A DNA stretch of 40,359 nt from JBOFLG01 sp051657745 (GTDB taxonomy: Bacteria > Actinomycetota > Actinomycetes > Actinomycetales > Dermatophilaceae), in assembly GCA_051657745.1 (NCBI GenBank), contig JBOFLG010000102.1:1-40359 (forward strand). Reading direction: 5' to 3'. A program made the translations under genes and the position numbers. The notes beneath the pieces were generated by a model. That model did not search any database, was not told the origin of the DNA, and saw nothing but the letters and a program-made list of their open reading frames with translations. Positions 16,635-24,650 of the stretch are shown here, one piece after another. Positions within the stretch are counted from its first letter, which is position 1. Every line of letters begins with the position of its first letter.

Positions 16635-18599
16635 GCCGACTCGCCGAAGAAAGTCCTCGAGCACTGGGCCCGCGACGCTACTGCCGCCGCGTCCGCGTTC
16701 GACAAACACCGCGACGGCGAGATTCCCCTGCATTCCGATCATCCAGGCGTGCGTGGCGAGCGTGCCGTCGGCGCCGGCCTCGCCATACTCGGCTGTGCCG
16801 GTCTTTGCCCGTACCTGCTCACCCGGCACGTCACGCAACGATGTGGCCCCGCCCTCGGTCACGACCGCCCGCAGCATGTCGAGCATCTGGGTGTGCTCGG
16901 CGTCGCTGAGGGTCGCTGTCGCCGGCCGCGCCGGGACGCCATCGCCGGGCACCAGCACCGGGGACACCGCCGTGCCCGTGGCCAGGCTCGCCGCAACCGT
17001 CGCCATCCCGAGCGGAGTCGAGAGGACCTTGCCCTGGCCGATCATCGATGCGGCCATCTCGACATCGGTGCTGGGCTCGGGGACGCTGCCGAGTTCTGCC
17101 GGCACGCCAAGCCTCGGCTCCGCCGTCAGACCGAGCGACGCCGCGGCATCCGGAAGCGACCGCGGGGTCAACCGGCCCCGCTGCTGCATCAGGCCGGTGT
17201 TGCACGAGTTCGCCACGACCGTACGCAACGAGATGCGGCCGAGCCGGGCGGGCGGATAGTCGTCAAAATTCTTGAACGTCCGCCCATCAACGGTGGTGGT
17301 CGCCGGGCAATCCACCACGCTGGTCGCCCGGAGCCCGGCACGCAGCAGCGCCAACGACGACACCGCCTTGAACGTCGAGCCCGGGGCGTACTGGCCGAGC
17401 GTGGCGGTGGAATACCCCTTACTTCCCGGGCCACTCGCGACGGCCAACAGGTGCCCGTCGGACGGCCGGATGGCGACGATCGAACTGGCCGGCACGAGGC
17501 TCTCCAGCGCGGCCTCCGCCGCGACCTGATGCCGTTCGCTCAGCGTGGTCCGCAGCGCAGCGCCGTCTCGTGCGGGAACCTGATGCAACCGACGCGGCTT
17601 CTCCGTGCCCAGATCGACGGCCTCAACGGTGTACCCAGCCGTCCCCGCGAGGGTCTCGTCGTGGGTGGCCTGAAGCCCACTGAGCCCGACCAGGTCACCA
17701 GGCCGCACCCGCCCCCCTGACCTGTCGACGGCCTCCGCCGTCGCGGCTCCCGAGGTACCGAGGATCGGGCGGGCGAACCCGGATGTCGGGGCGAGCGGAG
17801 CCTCGTCGGTGACCGTCGTGGCGCCGGGGATATCGGCGAGCGCGGCCGCAGCGGCACGCAACTCCACGGCGCCGACGCGATAGGTGATGGCCTCGACGAA
17901 TGCCGACGGCCCCGACGTCGACACCCGCGCGACGTACTCCGCCTCGTCAATATCGACGAGGCTGGCCAGGCGACGTGCGCTGCGCTGGGCGGCATCGGGG
18001 TCAGGGACCTGGTTTCGGTCGATGCCGAGCCGAACGACCTCTCGCAGCTGAACCAGCACCGTGTCACCGTCGCCACGGATGTCGCCACGCTTCGGGTTGA
18101 GGCGAACCGCCCGGACCCGCTCGCCCTCGCCGAGCCCGGCGACGGCGACCTGGGCGGACCACTCGCCACGCCAGGCCGACCCGATCCGCTTCACGGGCAA
18201 GGTGGTGCGGTATGCCCACGGCTCCTTGTCCGCGTGGATGCGCCAGGTGTGGTCGAGATACACCCGCCCGGCGGTGTCGTCATCGCCCAGGTCGACCCGG
18301 CCCACGGTCACCCGGTGCTCGAGGTCGCCCATCCCATCCATGATGCGGTCGAGACCCTGCTGGGCCGCGGCTCGGTCCTCGACGTCAAGGTCCGGGGGCA
18401 ACGTGCCTGCGGCAAGGGCGCTCGCGACCGACGTTCCATACGCGCGCGCGGCACGTTCCGCGGCGTGCTCTCGTTCTCGCCACCACCAGGCGGCGCCACC
18501 CGCGGCAGCGACGACCAGGGCGACGACCAGCCCGGACGCGACCCGCGACCCGCGACGACCCACCCGACCGTCAGCCGCCGACTTCGACTGGTCCACCAC
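16626..18599 (-). CDS. pbpA: Class B penicillin-binding protein (transpeptidase), likely clavam self-resistance
   Basis: A 657-residue, membrane-anchored transpeptidase (anchor about 20-40) with an NTF2-like MecA_N domain (about 45-160), a PBP dimer domain, and a transpeptidase domain with S408-T-F-K411, S465-C-N467 and K599-T-G601. The MecA_N layout is typical of low-affinity PBPs, and PBP genes (pbpA/orf18) accompany clavulanate clusters in Streptomyces, so self-protection is the likely role; drug affinity itself cannot be read from sequence. The start is GTG at 18599 (a second GTG follows directly), about 7 nt after an AAGGGA ribosome site. It is divergent from the claR-like gene and ends inside the tRNA terminator. 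Confidence 0.9.
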   Translation of the reverse strand: MVDQSKSAADGRVGRRGSRVASGLVVALVVAAAGGAAWWWREREHAAERAARAYGTSVASALAAGTLPPDLDVEDRAAAQQGLDRIMDGMGDLEHRVTVGRVDLGDDDTAGRVYLDHTWRIHADKEPWAYRTTLPVKRIGSAWRGEWSAQVAVAGLGEGERVRAVRLNPKRGDIRGDGDTVLVQLREVVRLGIDRNQVPDPDAAQRSARRLASLVDIDEAEYVARVSTSGPSAFVEAITYRVGAVELRAAAAALADIPGATTVTDEAPLAPTSGFARPILGTSGAATAEAVDRSGGRVRPGDLVGLSGLQATHDETLAGTAGYTVEAVDLGTEKPRRLHQVPARDGAALRTTLSERHQVAAEAALESLVPASSIVAIRPSDGHLLAVASGPGSKGYSTATLGQYAPGSTFKAVSSLALLRAGLRATSVVDCPATTTVDGRTFKNFDDYPPARLGRISLRTVVANSCNTGLMQQRGRLTPRSLPDAAASLGLTAEPRLGVPAELGSVPEPSTDVEMAASMIGQGKVLSTPLGMATVAASLATGTAVSPVLVPGDGVPARPATATLSDAEHTQMLDMLRAVVTEGGATSLRDVPGEQVRAKTGTAEYGEAGADGTLATHAWMIGMQGNLAVAVFVERGRGGSSVAGPVLEDFLRRVGRK

Positions 18600-18693
18600 C
18601 GTTGCTTCCCTTCAACTCGCGGACTCGGCTATTGACTTTTACACTATCAACAACCGACCAACCGCACGGTTTTTTTCCTCGAACGGGGGGCCA
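18600..18693. promoter_or_regulatory. Divergent pbpA/claR control region
   Basis: This 94-nt space is strikingly AT-rich for the window (about 18630-18650 and 18670-18677). It contains a 19-bp dyad TTGA-N11-TCAA (18632-18650), the general form of a LysR-type regulator site, and a second dyad AACCG-CA-CGGTT (18660-18671) followed by a T-run. Canonical -35/-10 pairs were not obvious. Autoregulation by the adjacent ClaR-like protein is an inference. Confidence 0.55.
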
Positions 18694-19881
18694 ATGGAAG
18701 CATTGACCATTACCGAGTGCTCGTTGTTGTCAGGAGTGTTGCGGCAGCGCAGTCTTCGCGCGGCGGCATCCAGAGCCGGAATGACCCGAGCCGTTGCTGC
18801 CCGCCTCATTCGCCGGCTCGAAATGAAGAATCGCACCCGACTGGTCCGCGACGAGACCGGCGCCCGGGGCCTCACTCCGCGCGGACGGATCCTGCTGCGG
18901 GCCTCGCTGGACCTGCACGAGTCGCTCAGTGAGCCACTCGTCGGCGAGGAACACACCGAGCACACCGCGCGCATTGCCTCGAGCGTGCCGGGGCCGCTCG
19001 ACGTCACCCCGCTGGCACGGCTGGAACCGCCCCTGGTGGCTGATGTCACCGAGGCCGACCCAGCCCTCGCCGTCGAACTCTTCGACGGGGGCTACGCCGA
19101 CGCGGTCGCGCTCTGGGATCTGCCAGAAGCCCCTCGCCCGGCCCGCGACGCCACCGTAGTGCCGCTGTTCGACGAGGACCTGTGGGCGGTCGGACGGAAT
19201 GTCCCCGAGAGCATCGAACGGCTCGAGGACCTTGCTGGCGCCCTGCCCTGGGTCACCACTGCGAGCCAGGCACACCTTCTCGAGTCCGCCCTCGGTCATC
19301 GGGCCGACCATCCCAGCGTCCGAGTCGTCGAGAGCCAGCAGGCGCACCGCATCCTCGTTCTGTCCGGCCGCGCCAGCGGCCTGGTGCCGTCCTCCCAGCT
19401 CTCGGCGTTTGACGGATTCGACCTGGTCCGCTCCCACCCGCGGGGCCTCACCCGATCGGCGATCCTGTACTCCGACCCCCGCGGATTCACCAGCGCCCGA
19501 CTCGCGGACGTGCACGCGGCCTTCCGTGACCACGGCCGACGGATGTCGCCGATCCCGCCCCGCCACGCGGCCCAACCGTGCCTCCCGGTACGCACCTCGC
19601 CACCTGCTCTGGACCTCCCCGACATTGAGGCGCTGCAGGCCATCGACCGGCACGGCAGCCTGAACCGGGCTGCGGCCGAACTGTGCTTGACCCAACCCGC
19701 ACTCACCCGACGGCTGCGCAAACTCGAGGACCGGGTCGGCATCCACCTCGTCATCCGGACGGCGACCGGTTCCAGCCTCACCCCCGACGCGGCAGCACTC
19801 GTCACCCGCGTCAACGCTGCGGTGACACGCTTCCAGGAGCACGTTGCCGCGGGCCTGCCCGTGCTTGCCGCCAGTCCGTGA
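18694..19881 (+). CDS. claR: ClaR-like LysR-family pathway regulator with two HTH domains
   Basis: A 395-residue transcription factor with an HTH_1-like domain at each end. The C-terminal one (about residues 308-368, with LNRAAAELCLTQPALTRRL) is a textbook LysR helix-turn-helix. The N-terminal one (about 5-65) is more diverged but keeps the pattern including a final LTPRGRILL. The middle part resembles a LysR effector domain. ClaR of S. clavuligerus, which activates late clavulanate genes, is also described with HTH motifs at both ends and also lies beside oat2/oppA1, so the match is strong. ATG 18694 follows a GGGGGG ribosome site by 3 nt. No rare TTA codon was noticed. It converges on oat2 with 14 nt between the stops. 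Confidence 0.85.
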   Translation: MEALTITECSLLSGVLRQRSLRAAASRAGMTRAVAARLIRRLEMKNRTRLVRDETGARGLTPRGRILLRASLDLHESLSEPLVGEEHTEHTARIASSVPGPLDVTPLARLEPPLVADVTEADPALAVELFDGGYADAVALWDLPEAPRPARDATVVPLFDEDLWAVGRNVPESIERLEDLAGALPWVTTASQAHLLESALGHRADHPSVRVVESQQAHRILVLSGRASGLVPSSQLSAFDGFDLVRSHPRGLTRSAILYSDPRGFTSARLADVHAAFRDHGRRMSPIPPRHAAQPCLPVRTSPPALDLPDIEALQAIDRHGSLNRAAAELCLTQPALTRRLRKLEDRVGIHLVIRTATGSSLTPDAAALVTRVNAAVTRFQEHVAAGLPVLAASP

Positions 19882-19895
19882 GAGCGCAGCCCGGC

Positions 19896-21041
19896 TCACG
19901 TGGTGTAGTCGGCGTTCGTGCGCACATACCCCTCGGTGAGGTCGCATCCGTACACCGTCCAGGCGTTCTCGCCCAGCCCGAGATCGACCCCGATTCGTAC
20001 CTCGCTACCACGCAGGTGCGCGCCGACCGCGGCGAGCGCCGCGTCGTCCGGCGCCGCGGGGTAGACCTCCCGGCCACCAAAGGAGACCATCAAGCGGTCG
20101 ATGCTGATGTCCGGCTCGTCGACACACTTGCCGACCGCCATCACCACCCGGCCCCAGTTCGGGTCGGCCCCGTGGACCATCGTCTTCACCAACGGGGAGT
20201 TGACCACTGCCTTCCCGACCACTCTGGCCTGGGCGGCCGAGGCCGCGCCGGTCACCGTGCAGGTGATGAGGCGGCCGGCACCCTCACCATCGGAGGCGAT
20301 GTCACGGACCAAGCCGGTGCACACCTCGAGCAGCGCCGCCTCCAGGGCGACAACGTCGACCGGGCCGGCCGACCCGCTGGCAAGGACGAGCGCGGTATCA
20401 CTCGTGGAGGTGTCGGTATCGATCGACACCGAATTGTACGTGCGCTCGACGACCCTGCGCCACACCGCATCGAGCGCGGCGGCGTCGACCGCGGCGTCGG
20501 TCACGACGAACGAGAGCATCGTGGCCAAATCCGGCTCGAGCATGCCGACGCCCTTGGCGATGCCCTGGACCTCGAACCCGGGGCCGCGCGTCATCCGGTG
20601 CTTGGCTCGGGTGTCGGTCGTCATAATCGCGTGGGCCGCATCGGCGATCGACCCCGAGGGTGGCCACCTGAGCTGCTCCAGGTGGGAGCGCACCGACGGC
20701 ATCGGATACCGGCGGCCGATGACCCCGGTCGAGCAGATGACCACCTCGTCGGGCTCCGCACCGACGATCGCCGCCACTCGGCCCTGGACCTCGACCGCGT
20801 CGTCGTAGCCAGGCCGTCCGGTCGCCACGTTGGCATTGCGGGCCAGCACGACCACCCCCCGGGAGGCACCGGCTCGGGCCTGCCGACTGAGCACCACACA
20901 CGGCCCGGCGGTTCGGGACCGCGTGGTCATCAGGGCGCTCGTGGTGCCGGGCGGACCGAGGATGACGGTGAGGTCGTCGCGCCCGTCATCGACCACCCCC
21001 GCGGCGCCGGTATACACGAGGAAGTCGGTGTCGACGGGCAT
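19896..21041 (-). CDS. oat2: Ornithine acetyltransferase, ArgJ family (clavam OAT2)
   Basis: N-terminal-nucleophile enzyme that moves an acetyl group between N-acetylornithine and glutamate. In the 381-residue product the self-cleavage site is D-L-A173-T174-M (KGVGMLEPDLATML), Thr174 being the nucleophile of the beta chain, and the oxyanion pair is T105-G106 in STGVIGR. The C-terminus CDLTEGYVRTNADYTT is that of the family. The closest pattern I recall is OAT2 of the clavulanate cluster rather than housekeeping ArgJ, and no other arginine genes are nearby. Its exact role in clavam production is unclear even in Streptomyces; it may shift the arginine/ornithine balance. ATG 21041 has GGAG 9 nt upstream; an ATG at 21056 is an alternative. 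Last gene of the operon. Confidence 0.92.
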   Translation of the reverse strand: MPVDTDFLVYTGAAGVVDDGRDDLTVILGPPGTTSALMTTRSRTAGPCVVLSRQARAGASRGVVVLARNANVATGRPGYDDAVEVQGRVAAIVGAEPDEVVICSTGVIGRRYPMPSVRSHLEQLRWPPSGSIADAAHAIMTTDTRAKHRMTRGPGFEVQGIAKGVGMLEPDLATMLSFVVTDAAVDAAALDAVWRRVVERTYNSVSIDTDTSTSDTALVLASGSAGPVDVVALEAALLEVCTGLVRDIASDGEGAGRLITCTVTGAASAAQARVVGKAVVNSPLVKTMVHGADPNWGRVVMAVGKCVDEPDISIDRLMVSFGGREVYPAAPDDAALAAVGAHLRGSEVRIGVDLGLGENAWTVYGCDLTEGYVRTNADYTT

Positions 21042-21043
21042 CT

Positions 21044-21976
21044 CTAGAGGCTCCATTCGTGGACGCGGCGGTACTGCCACGGCCGGAAGCCGAGGCGCTC
21101 GTTCAACGATGCCATCGGCCTATTCTCCTCGTCGTTCGCCGTCCAGATTCGCTGGGCCCACGGCCGCTCGCGCAGCAGCCCGGCCGTGTTGAGCCGTTTC
21201 AGGAGCGCACCGTAGGAACGGCCGCGAGCGCGGGGGTCGACGACCGTCATCCCCTGTTCCGGGTCGTGCGGCGACGAGGCCGGGAACGAGATGCTGGTGT
21301 ACCCAAGCAGGCCGCCGCCACGGGCCAGCAGCGCGGTATGCCGCGCCGTCCGGCCTCGAGTGCGGCGCATCGTCTCCAGGGCCCGCAGCACCCCCACGTC
21401 GGCATGCCCGTCGAGCCGGCACACCTCGGCGGCCACCGCATCCGGACACGCCGCAGCCCAGGTGACGACCTCGACCCCGGCGGGCACCGGCACGTCCTCG
21501 GCCACCGGGCCGATGTCGAGAACCTGGAAGACCTGACGCGACCCAGGGCCGGCTACCGCGCCCCACGCCCCAGCCACGGCGAGCCGCTCCTCGGGGACTG
21601 CCATCGTGGCCGCGGTGCGCCCGGCCGCCCGGCCGACCCGGTGCGCCTCGTCGACCAGCCGGCGGCCAACTCCCCGGCCGCGCCACCCGGGATGGACGAC
21701 CAGGGACTCGACCACCGCTGGAGTCGATGCGGGATCGGGCAGGACCATTCGCAGCCAGCCCACCGCCATCCCATCGACCGTGGCCACGTAGTCGCTCGCC
21801 CGGGCGCCCGGCGGGTCGGCGACGAGAGAGCCGACCGCGTCCAACCCGCACACCGGTGGGCCAGGCCGGCCGTCGACGACATGCGCGAGCGCACGCATCC
21901 GGACCCAATCGCCAACCTCGGGTGACCCCGGGGCGAGGCGCCGCACCTGCACCCGCCCCGCGACCGGCGCCGTCAT
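21044..21976 (-). CDS. Tandem GNAT acetyltransferase (clavulanate Orf14-like)
   Basis: A 310-residue protein made of two GNAT folds. The N-terminal domain has a good acetyl-CoA pyrophosphate loop (HPGWRGRGVGRRLV, about 96-109); in the C-terminal domain the loop is altered (DPRARGRSYGALLK, about 248-261). Orf14 of the S. clavuligerus clavulanate cluster is a tandem GNAT that binds acetyl-CoA in one domain. Mutants in late clavulanate genes accumulate N-acetylglycyl-clavaminate, so acetylation of the GcaS product is a reasonable proposal, not shown. The ATG overlaps the oppA1 stop (ATGA) and follows a strong GGAGG ribosome site; the stop is 2 nt before oat2. Confidence 0.85.
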   Translation of the reverse strand: MTAPVAGRVQVRRLAPGSPEVGDWVRMRALAHVVDGRPGPPVCGLDAVGSLVADPPGARASDYVATVDGMAVGWLRMVLPDPASTPAVVESLVVHPGWRGRGVGRRLVDEAHRVGRAAGRTAATMAVPEERLAVAGAWGAVAGPGSRQVFQVLDIGPVAEDVPVPAGVEVVTWAAACPDAVAAEVCRLDGHADVGVLRALETMRRTRGRTARHTALLARGGGLLGYTSISFPASSPHDPEQGMTVVDPRARGRSYGALLKRLNTAGLLRERPWAQRIWTANDEENRPMASLNERLGFRPWQYRRVHEWSL

Positions 21977-23601
21977 CGCTCCTCCAGACCGAGGGCGTGG
22001 ATGTCGTACAGCCCGAACGCCGGATGCACGTACACATTGGTCAGCCGCGGGCCACGGACATGAACAGTCCGATCGTGAACCACCGGGAGCAACACCGCGT
22101 GCTCCATGACCCGCTCCTCGGCCGCCCGCCAGGCGCGCACGGCATCCGTACCGTCGGTGGCGACCGCGCGGTCGATGAGCCGGTGGATCTCGGGGTCGGC
22201 CAATTCCGACAGGTTCCAGTTGCCACCGTCGCGCCGGATCATCCGCCCGTCGACCAACGGCGTGAGGAAGCCGTGCTCAGTGGGATAGTCCGCGCCCCAG
22301 TCGGTGACCGCCAGCCCCACTCCCCGCCCCCGCAGGGTCGCGGGATGCCCGACCCCGTGAGAGAAGTACGTGGCGATATCCAGGTCGACCACCTCGAGGT
22401 CGATCCCGACCCGGGCCACCGCGGCCGCGACCGACGCCGCGACGTCGTGGAACTTCCCTCGCTGGGCCGCGATCCGCCCGCGCAGTGGCCCGGTGTGCCG
22501 GCTCCGCGCCAACTCACGCCGGGCCGCGTCAAGGTCACCGCGCTGATCCGGACCGGTGCCATATCGGGCCCACTCGCGGTATGCGGCGAAGCCGGGCGGG
22601 AAGAGCTGGGTCGCCACGTCACCGCCGAGCTGCGACCCACCGCGGGCCCGCTGCAGGTCGAGCCGGTCAACGGCATGGTGCACCGCGCGGCGCACGTGCA
22701 GACAGTCGAACGGCTCGACGAACGGATGGATCGTCACGAACTGGAGGAAGCCGGTAGGCGGGTTGTCGACCAGTCCGAGCAGCGCGTCGTCGTCAGCGAT
22801 CCGCTGCTGGGTGGCGAGCTGGACTCCGCGGCCCTCCGCACTGAGGTCGAGGTCGCCGCGCAGCACCGCCTCGTCGACGGCATGGTGCTCGAGCCCCATG
22901 ACGATGTCGATGCCGTCGAGCAGAGCCGGTCGGAGTCGGTCGTGACGCGCGTCCCACACCGGGTTTCGCCGGATCGTCAGCCGCTCGCCCGGCGCGTGGT
23001 CGACGACCCGGTACGGCCCGGTCCACGCCGGGTCGTCCTGATACTCGGCCCCGGAACTCCGAGCCACGGGCACCGGCGCGAGGGCCGGCTGGGCGAGCAC
23101 GTGTGGGAAGTCGGCGAACGGCGCGGCGAGCTCGACGACCAGGGTGCGGTCGTCCAGCAGCCGGAGGCACTCGAGGTGCTGTCCGTCGAAGGGGCCCCGG
23201 TACCCGTCAACGCCGGGGAGCAGGGTGTGGATGGTGCGCAGCCCGCCGGTGACGCCGGGCGCGAACGTGCGCTCGACCGCATGGCGGAGATCGGCGGCCC
23301 GCACCGGCGACCCGTCGTGGTAGGCGATACCGGGCCGCAGCCGCAGGGTCCAGACCCGGCGGTCCTGGGTGTGCGGTGGCTCGGCGAGCAGGTCCGGGAC
23401 CGGAGACCGAGCATCCGGGTCCGGATGGCTCGGGTACGCCATCGGGGTCCGGCTCAGCATCCGCTGCAGCAGGCTGACCCACACGTAATAGGTGCGCGCC
23501 GGGTCCAGCGAGTCCACCCCGGCCGCAGTGCCCATCCGAGCGACCCCGCCGCACCGGCCCCAGGGCCGGTGCACCGAGCCGACGCCGCCATCGCGGCTCA
23601 T
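21973..23601 (-). CDS. oppA1: OppA-like solute-binding protein 1 without signal peptide
   Basis: A 542-residue family 5 (SBP_bac_5) peptide-binding protein. Seen: the start of the fold at GGVARMGTAAGVDSLDP (about residues 19-35), WTLRLRPGIAYHDGSPV, and the late TDWGADYPTEHGF and LYDIHAL segments. Two such proteins are needed for clavulanate in S. clavuligerus. There is no hydrophobic signal peptide or lipobox before the fold, and no permease or ATPase gene nearby, so classical import is doubtful. The start codon is placed at the second copy of a 26-nt tandem repeat; the first copy gives an ATGA-coupled start in another frame that ends after nine codons. The stop overlaps the Orf14-like gene by ATGA. 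Confidence 0.85.
   Translation of the reverse strand: MSRDGGVGSVHRPWGRCGGVARMGTAAGVDSLDPARTYYVWVSLLQRMLSRTPMAYPSHPDPDARSPVPDLLAEPPHTQDRRVWTLRLRPGIAYHDGSPVRAADLRHAVERTFAPGVTGGLRTIHTLLPGVDGYRGPFDGQHLECLRLLDDRTLVVELAAPFADFPHVLAQPALAPVPVARSSGAEYQDDPAWTGPYRVVDHAPGERLTIRRNPVWDARHDRLRPALLDGIDIVMGLEHHAVDEAVLRGDLDLSAEGRGVQLATQQRIADDDALLGLVDNPPTGFLQFVTIHPFVEPFDCLHVRRAVHHAVDRLDLQRARGGSQLGGDVATQLFPPGFAAYREWARYGTGPDQRGDLDAARRELARSRHTGPLRGRIAAQRGKFHDVAASVAAAVARVGIDLEVVDLDIATYFSHGVGHPATLRGRGVGLAVTDWGADYPTEHGFLTPLVDGRMIRRDGGNWNLSELADPEIHRLIDRAVATDGTDAVRAWRAAEERVMEHAVLLPVVHDRTVHVRGPRLTNVYVHPAFGLYDIHALGLEER
23551..23572. repeat. GC-rich hairpin in the oppA1 5' end
   Basis: 10-bp perfect inverted repeat GCACCGGCCC / GGGCCGGTGC with a 2-nt spacer, lying 30-51 nt inside oppA1. 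One arm shares its core with the 26-nt repeat next to it. It could slow translation of oppA1 or simply reflect repeat expansion. Confidence 0.5.
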
Positions 23602-23641
23602 GCCGCACCGGCCCCATTGCGGCTCATGCCGCACCGGCCCA
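23590..23641. repeat. 26-nt tandem duplication across the acyltransferase/oppA1 junction
   Basis: Two adjacent 26-nt units (23590-23615 and 23616-23641) match at 24 of 26 positions. Each holds, on the minus strand, GGTGCGGCATGAGCCGC, that is a stop/start ATGA. The outer copy ends the acyltransferase gene; its ATG opens a nine-codon frame that stops at the ATGA of the inner copy, where oppA1 begins. A third partial copy lies at about 23548-23562. Confidence 0.85.
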
Positions 23642-24643
23642 GCGGACCCAACAGGACTGTGGGTGGGCGAGAGCACCGCGGCTCGTCTTCGCCGCGGTGC
23701 TCCCCATGCCCACATGGATGGCGTCGACCTCGCGCTCAACCGCCCATTCGTACGGCGCATAGATGAGCACCTCGAAGTACAGCGGAACCTCCCCCTGCAT
23801 TGCATAGTCGAAGCCGGACCGGTTGCCGAACCAGTGCCGAGCCCCGTCGCAGTGGTGCTCCACCATGGCGCCGAACGCCGCGACCACGCCGTCCTGCGAT
23901 GCGGTTGTCACCAGCACGTCCGGCCCGTCGAGCAGCCCCTGGAGCACCGCCCGGCTGGCGGCCTCGGTCGCCGCACTGCCGTGCTTGGCGAGAAGCGCGG
24001 CATCCAGCTGGGCGAGCCGGTCGAGGTCGCAGTCAGCGAGCGGAAGCAGCTCGCAGACGAAACCCGCCTCGCGCACCTCGCGACGGTCCCGGCGGATGCC
24101 GCGCCGCCGGGACTGGCTGACCCGGCCGAGATAGTCCTCGAACGTCCCGTCGATGGGGAGCACGCAGTACGGGTCGACACCGGACCGGTGAAACCCGGCA
24201 ACCTCGAGGTGCGCGGCGAGCGGGTCATCATCGCGGACGTGCGGAAAGTACACGCACCGGTCGGCCCGCGCCCCCGCCCGCGCCGCCGCCTCGTCGAGAA
24301 GCGGACGCAGCAACGCGGCATCCGCCGGGTCGCGCAGCAACGCACGGGTGTTCCCCAGATGTCGGCCGCCACACGTCAACGCAGGCAGCGCCTGCTCCGC
24401 ACCGACCCCGAGGAGGAGGTCCGGCCGGGCCATCGTCCACGGGCTGGCGGCATCCGTGTCGACACTGACCAGGCCAGCGGCGAGCCCGGCACTGTCCCAC
24501 AGGCAGGTGACATGGAGCCGGTCGCCAAGCAGTCGCTCCTGCATCCGAAGCCACCGGACCTGCTGGAACCCGTCATCCGGGCGGAGGAGAGAGGCCCATC
24601 CCGCCGCCGCGGCCTCGTCGACCGAGACCTCCTCGACCTGCAT
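23624..24643 (-). CDS. FemAB/GNAT_6-like acyltransferase of the clavam operon
   Basis: A 339-residue protein that I place in the peptidoglycan-biosynthesis/FemAB-like GNAT superfamily (PF04339/GNAT_6 type). Support: the central DYLGRVSQSRRRGIRRDRRE stretch, the late region LYFEVLIYAPYEWAVEREVD, and the HVGMGSTAAKTSRG motif near the C-terminus typical of these proteins. FemAB proteins move aminoacyl groups, and others in this superfamily use acyl-CoA; either would make sense beside gcaS and the Orf14-like gene, but the reaction is unknown. It may be the counterpart of S. clavuligerus orf16, whose function is also unclear; that needs an alignment. ATG 24643 has GGTGA 7 nt upstream, formed by the cas stop; GTG 24649 is less likely. 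Confidence 0.68.
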   Translation of the reverse strand: MQVEEVSVDEAAAAGWASLLRPDDGFQQVRWLRMQERLLGDRLHVTCLWDSAGLAAGLVSVDTDAASPWTMARPDLLLGVGAEQALPALTCGGRHLGNTRALLRDPADAALLRPLLDEAAARAGARADRCVYFPHVRDDDPLAAHLEVAGFHRSGVDPYCVLPIDGTFEDYLGRVSQSRRRGIRRDRREVREAGFVCELLPLADCDLDRLAQLDAALLAKHGSAATEAASRAVLQGLLDGPDVLVTTASQDGVVAAFGAMVEHHCDGARHWFGNRSGFDYAMQGEVPLYFEVLIYAPYEWAVEREVDAIHVGMGSTAAKTSRGALAHPQSCWVRWAGAA

Positions 24644-24650
24644 CCGCACG

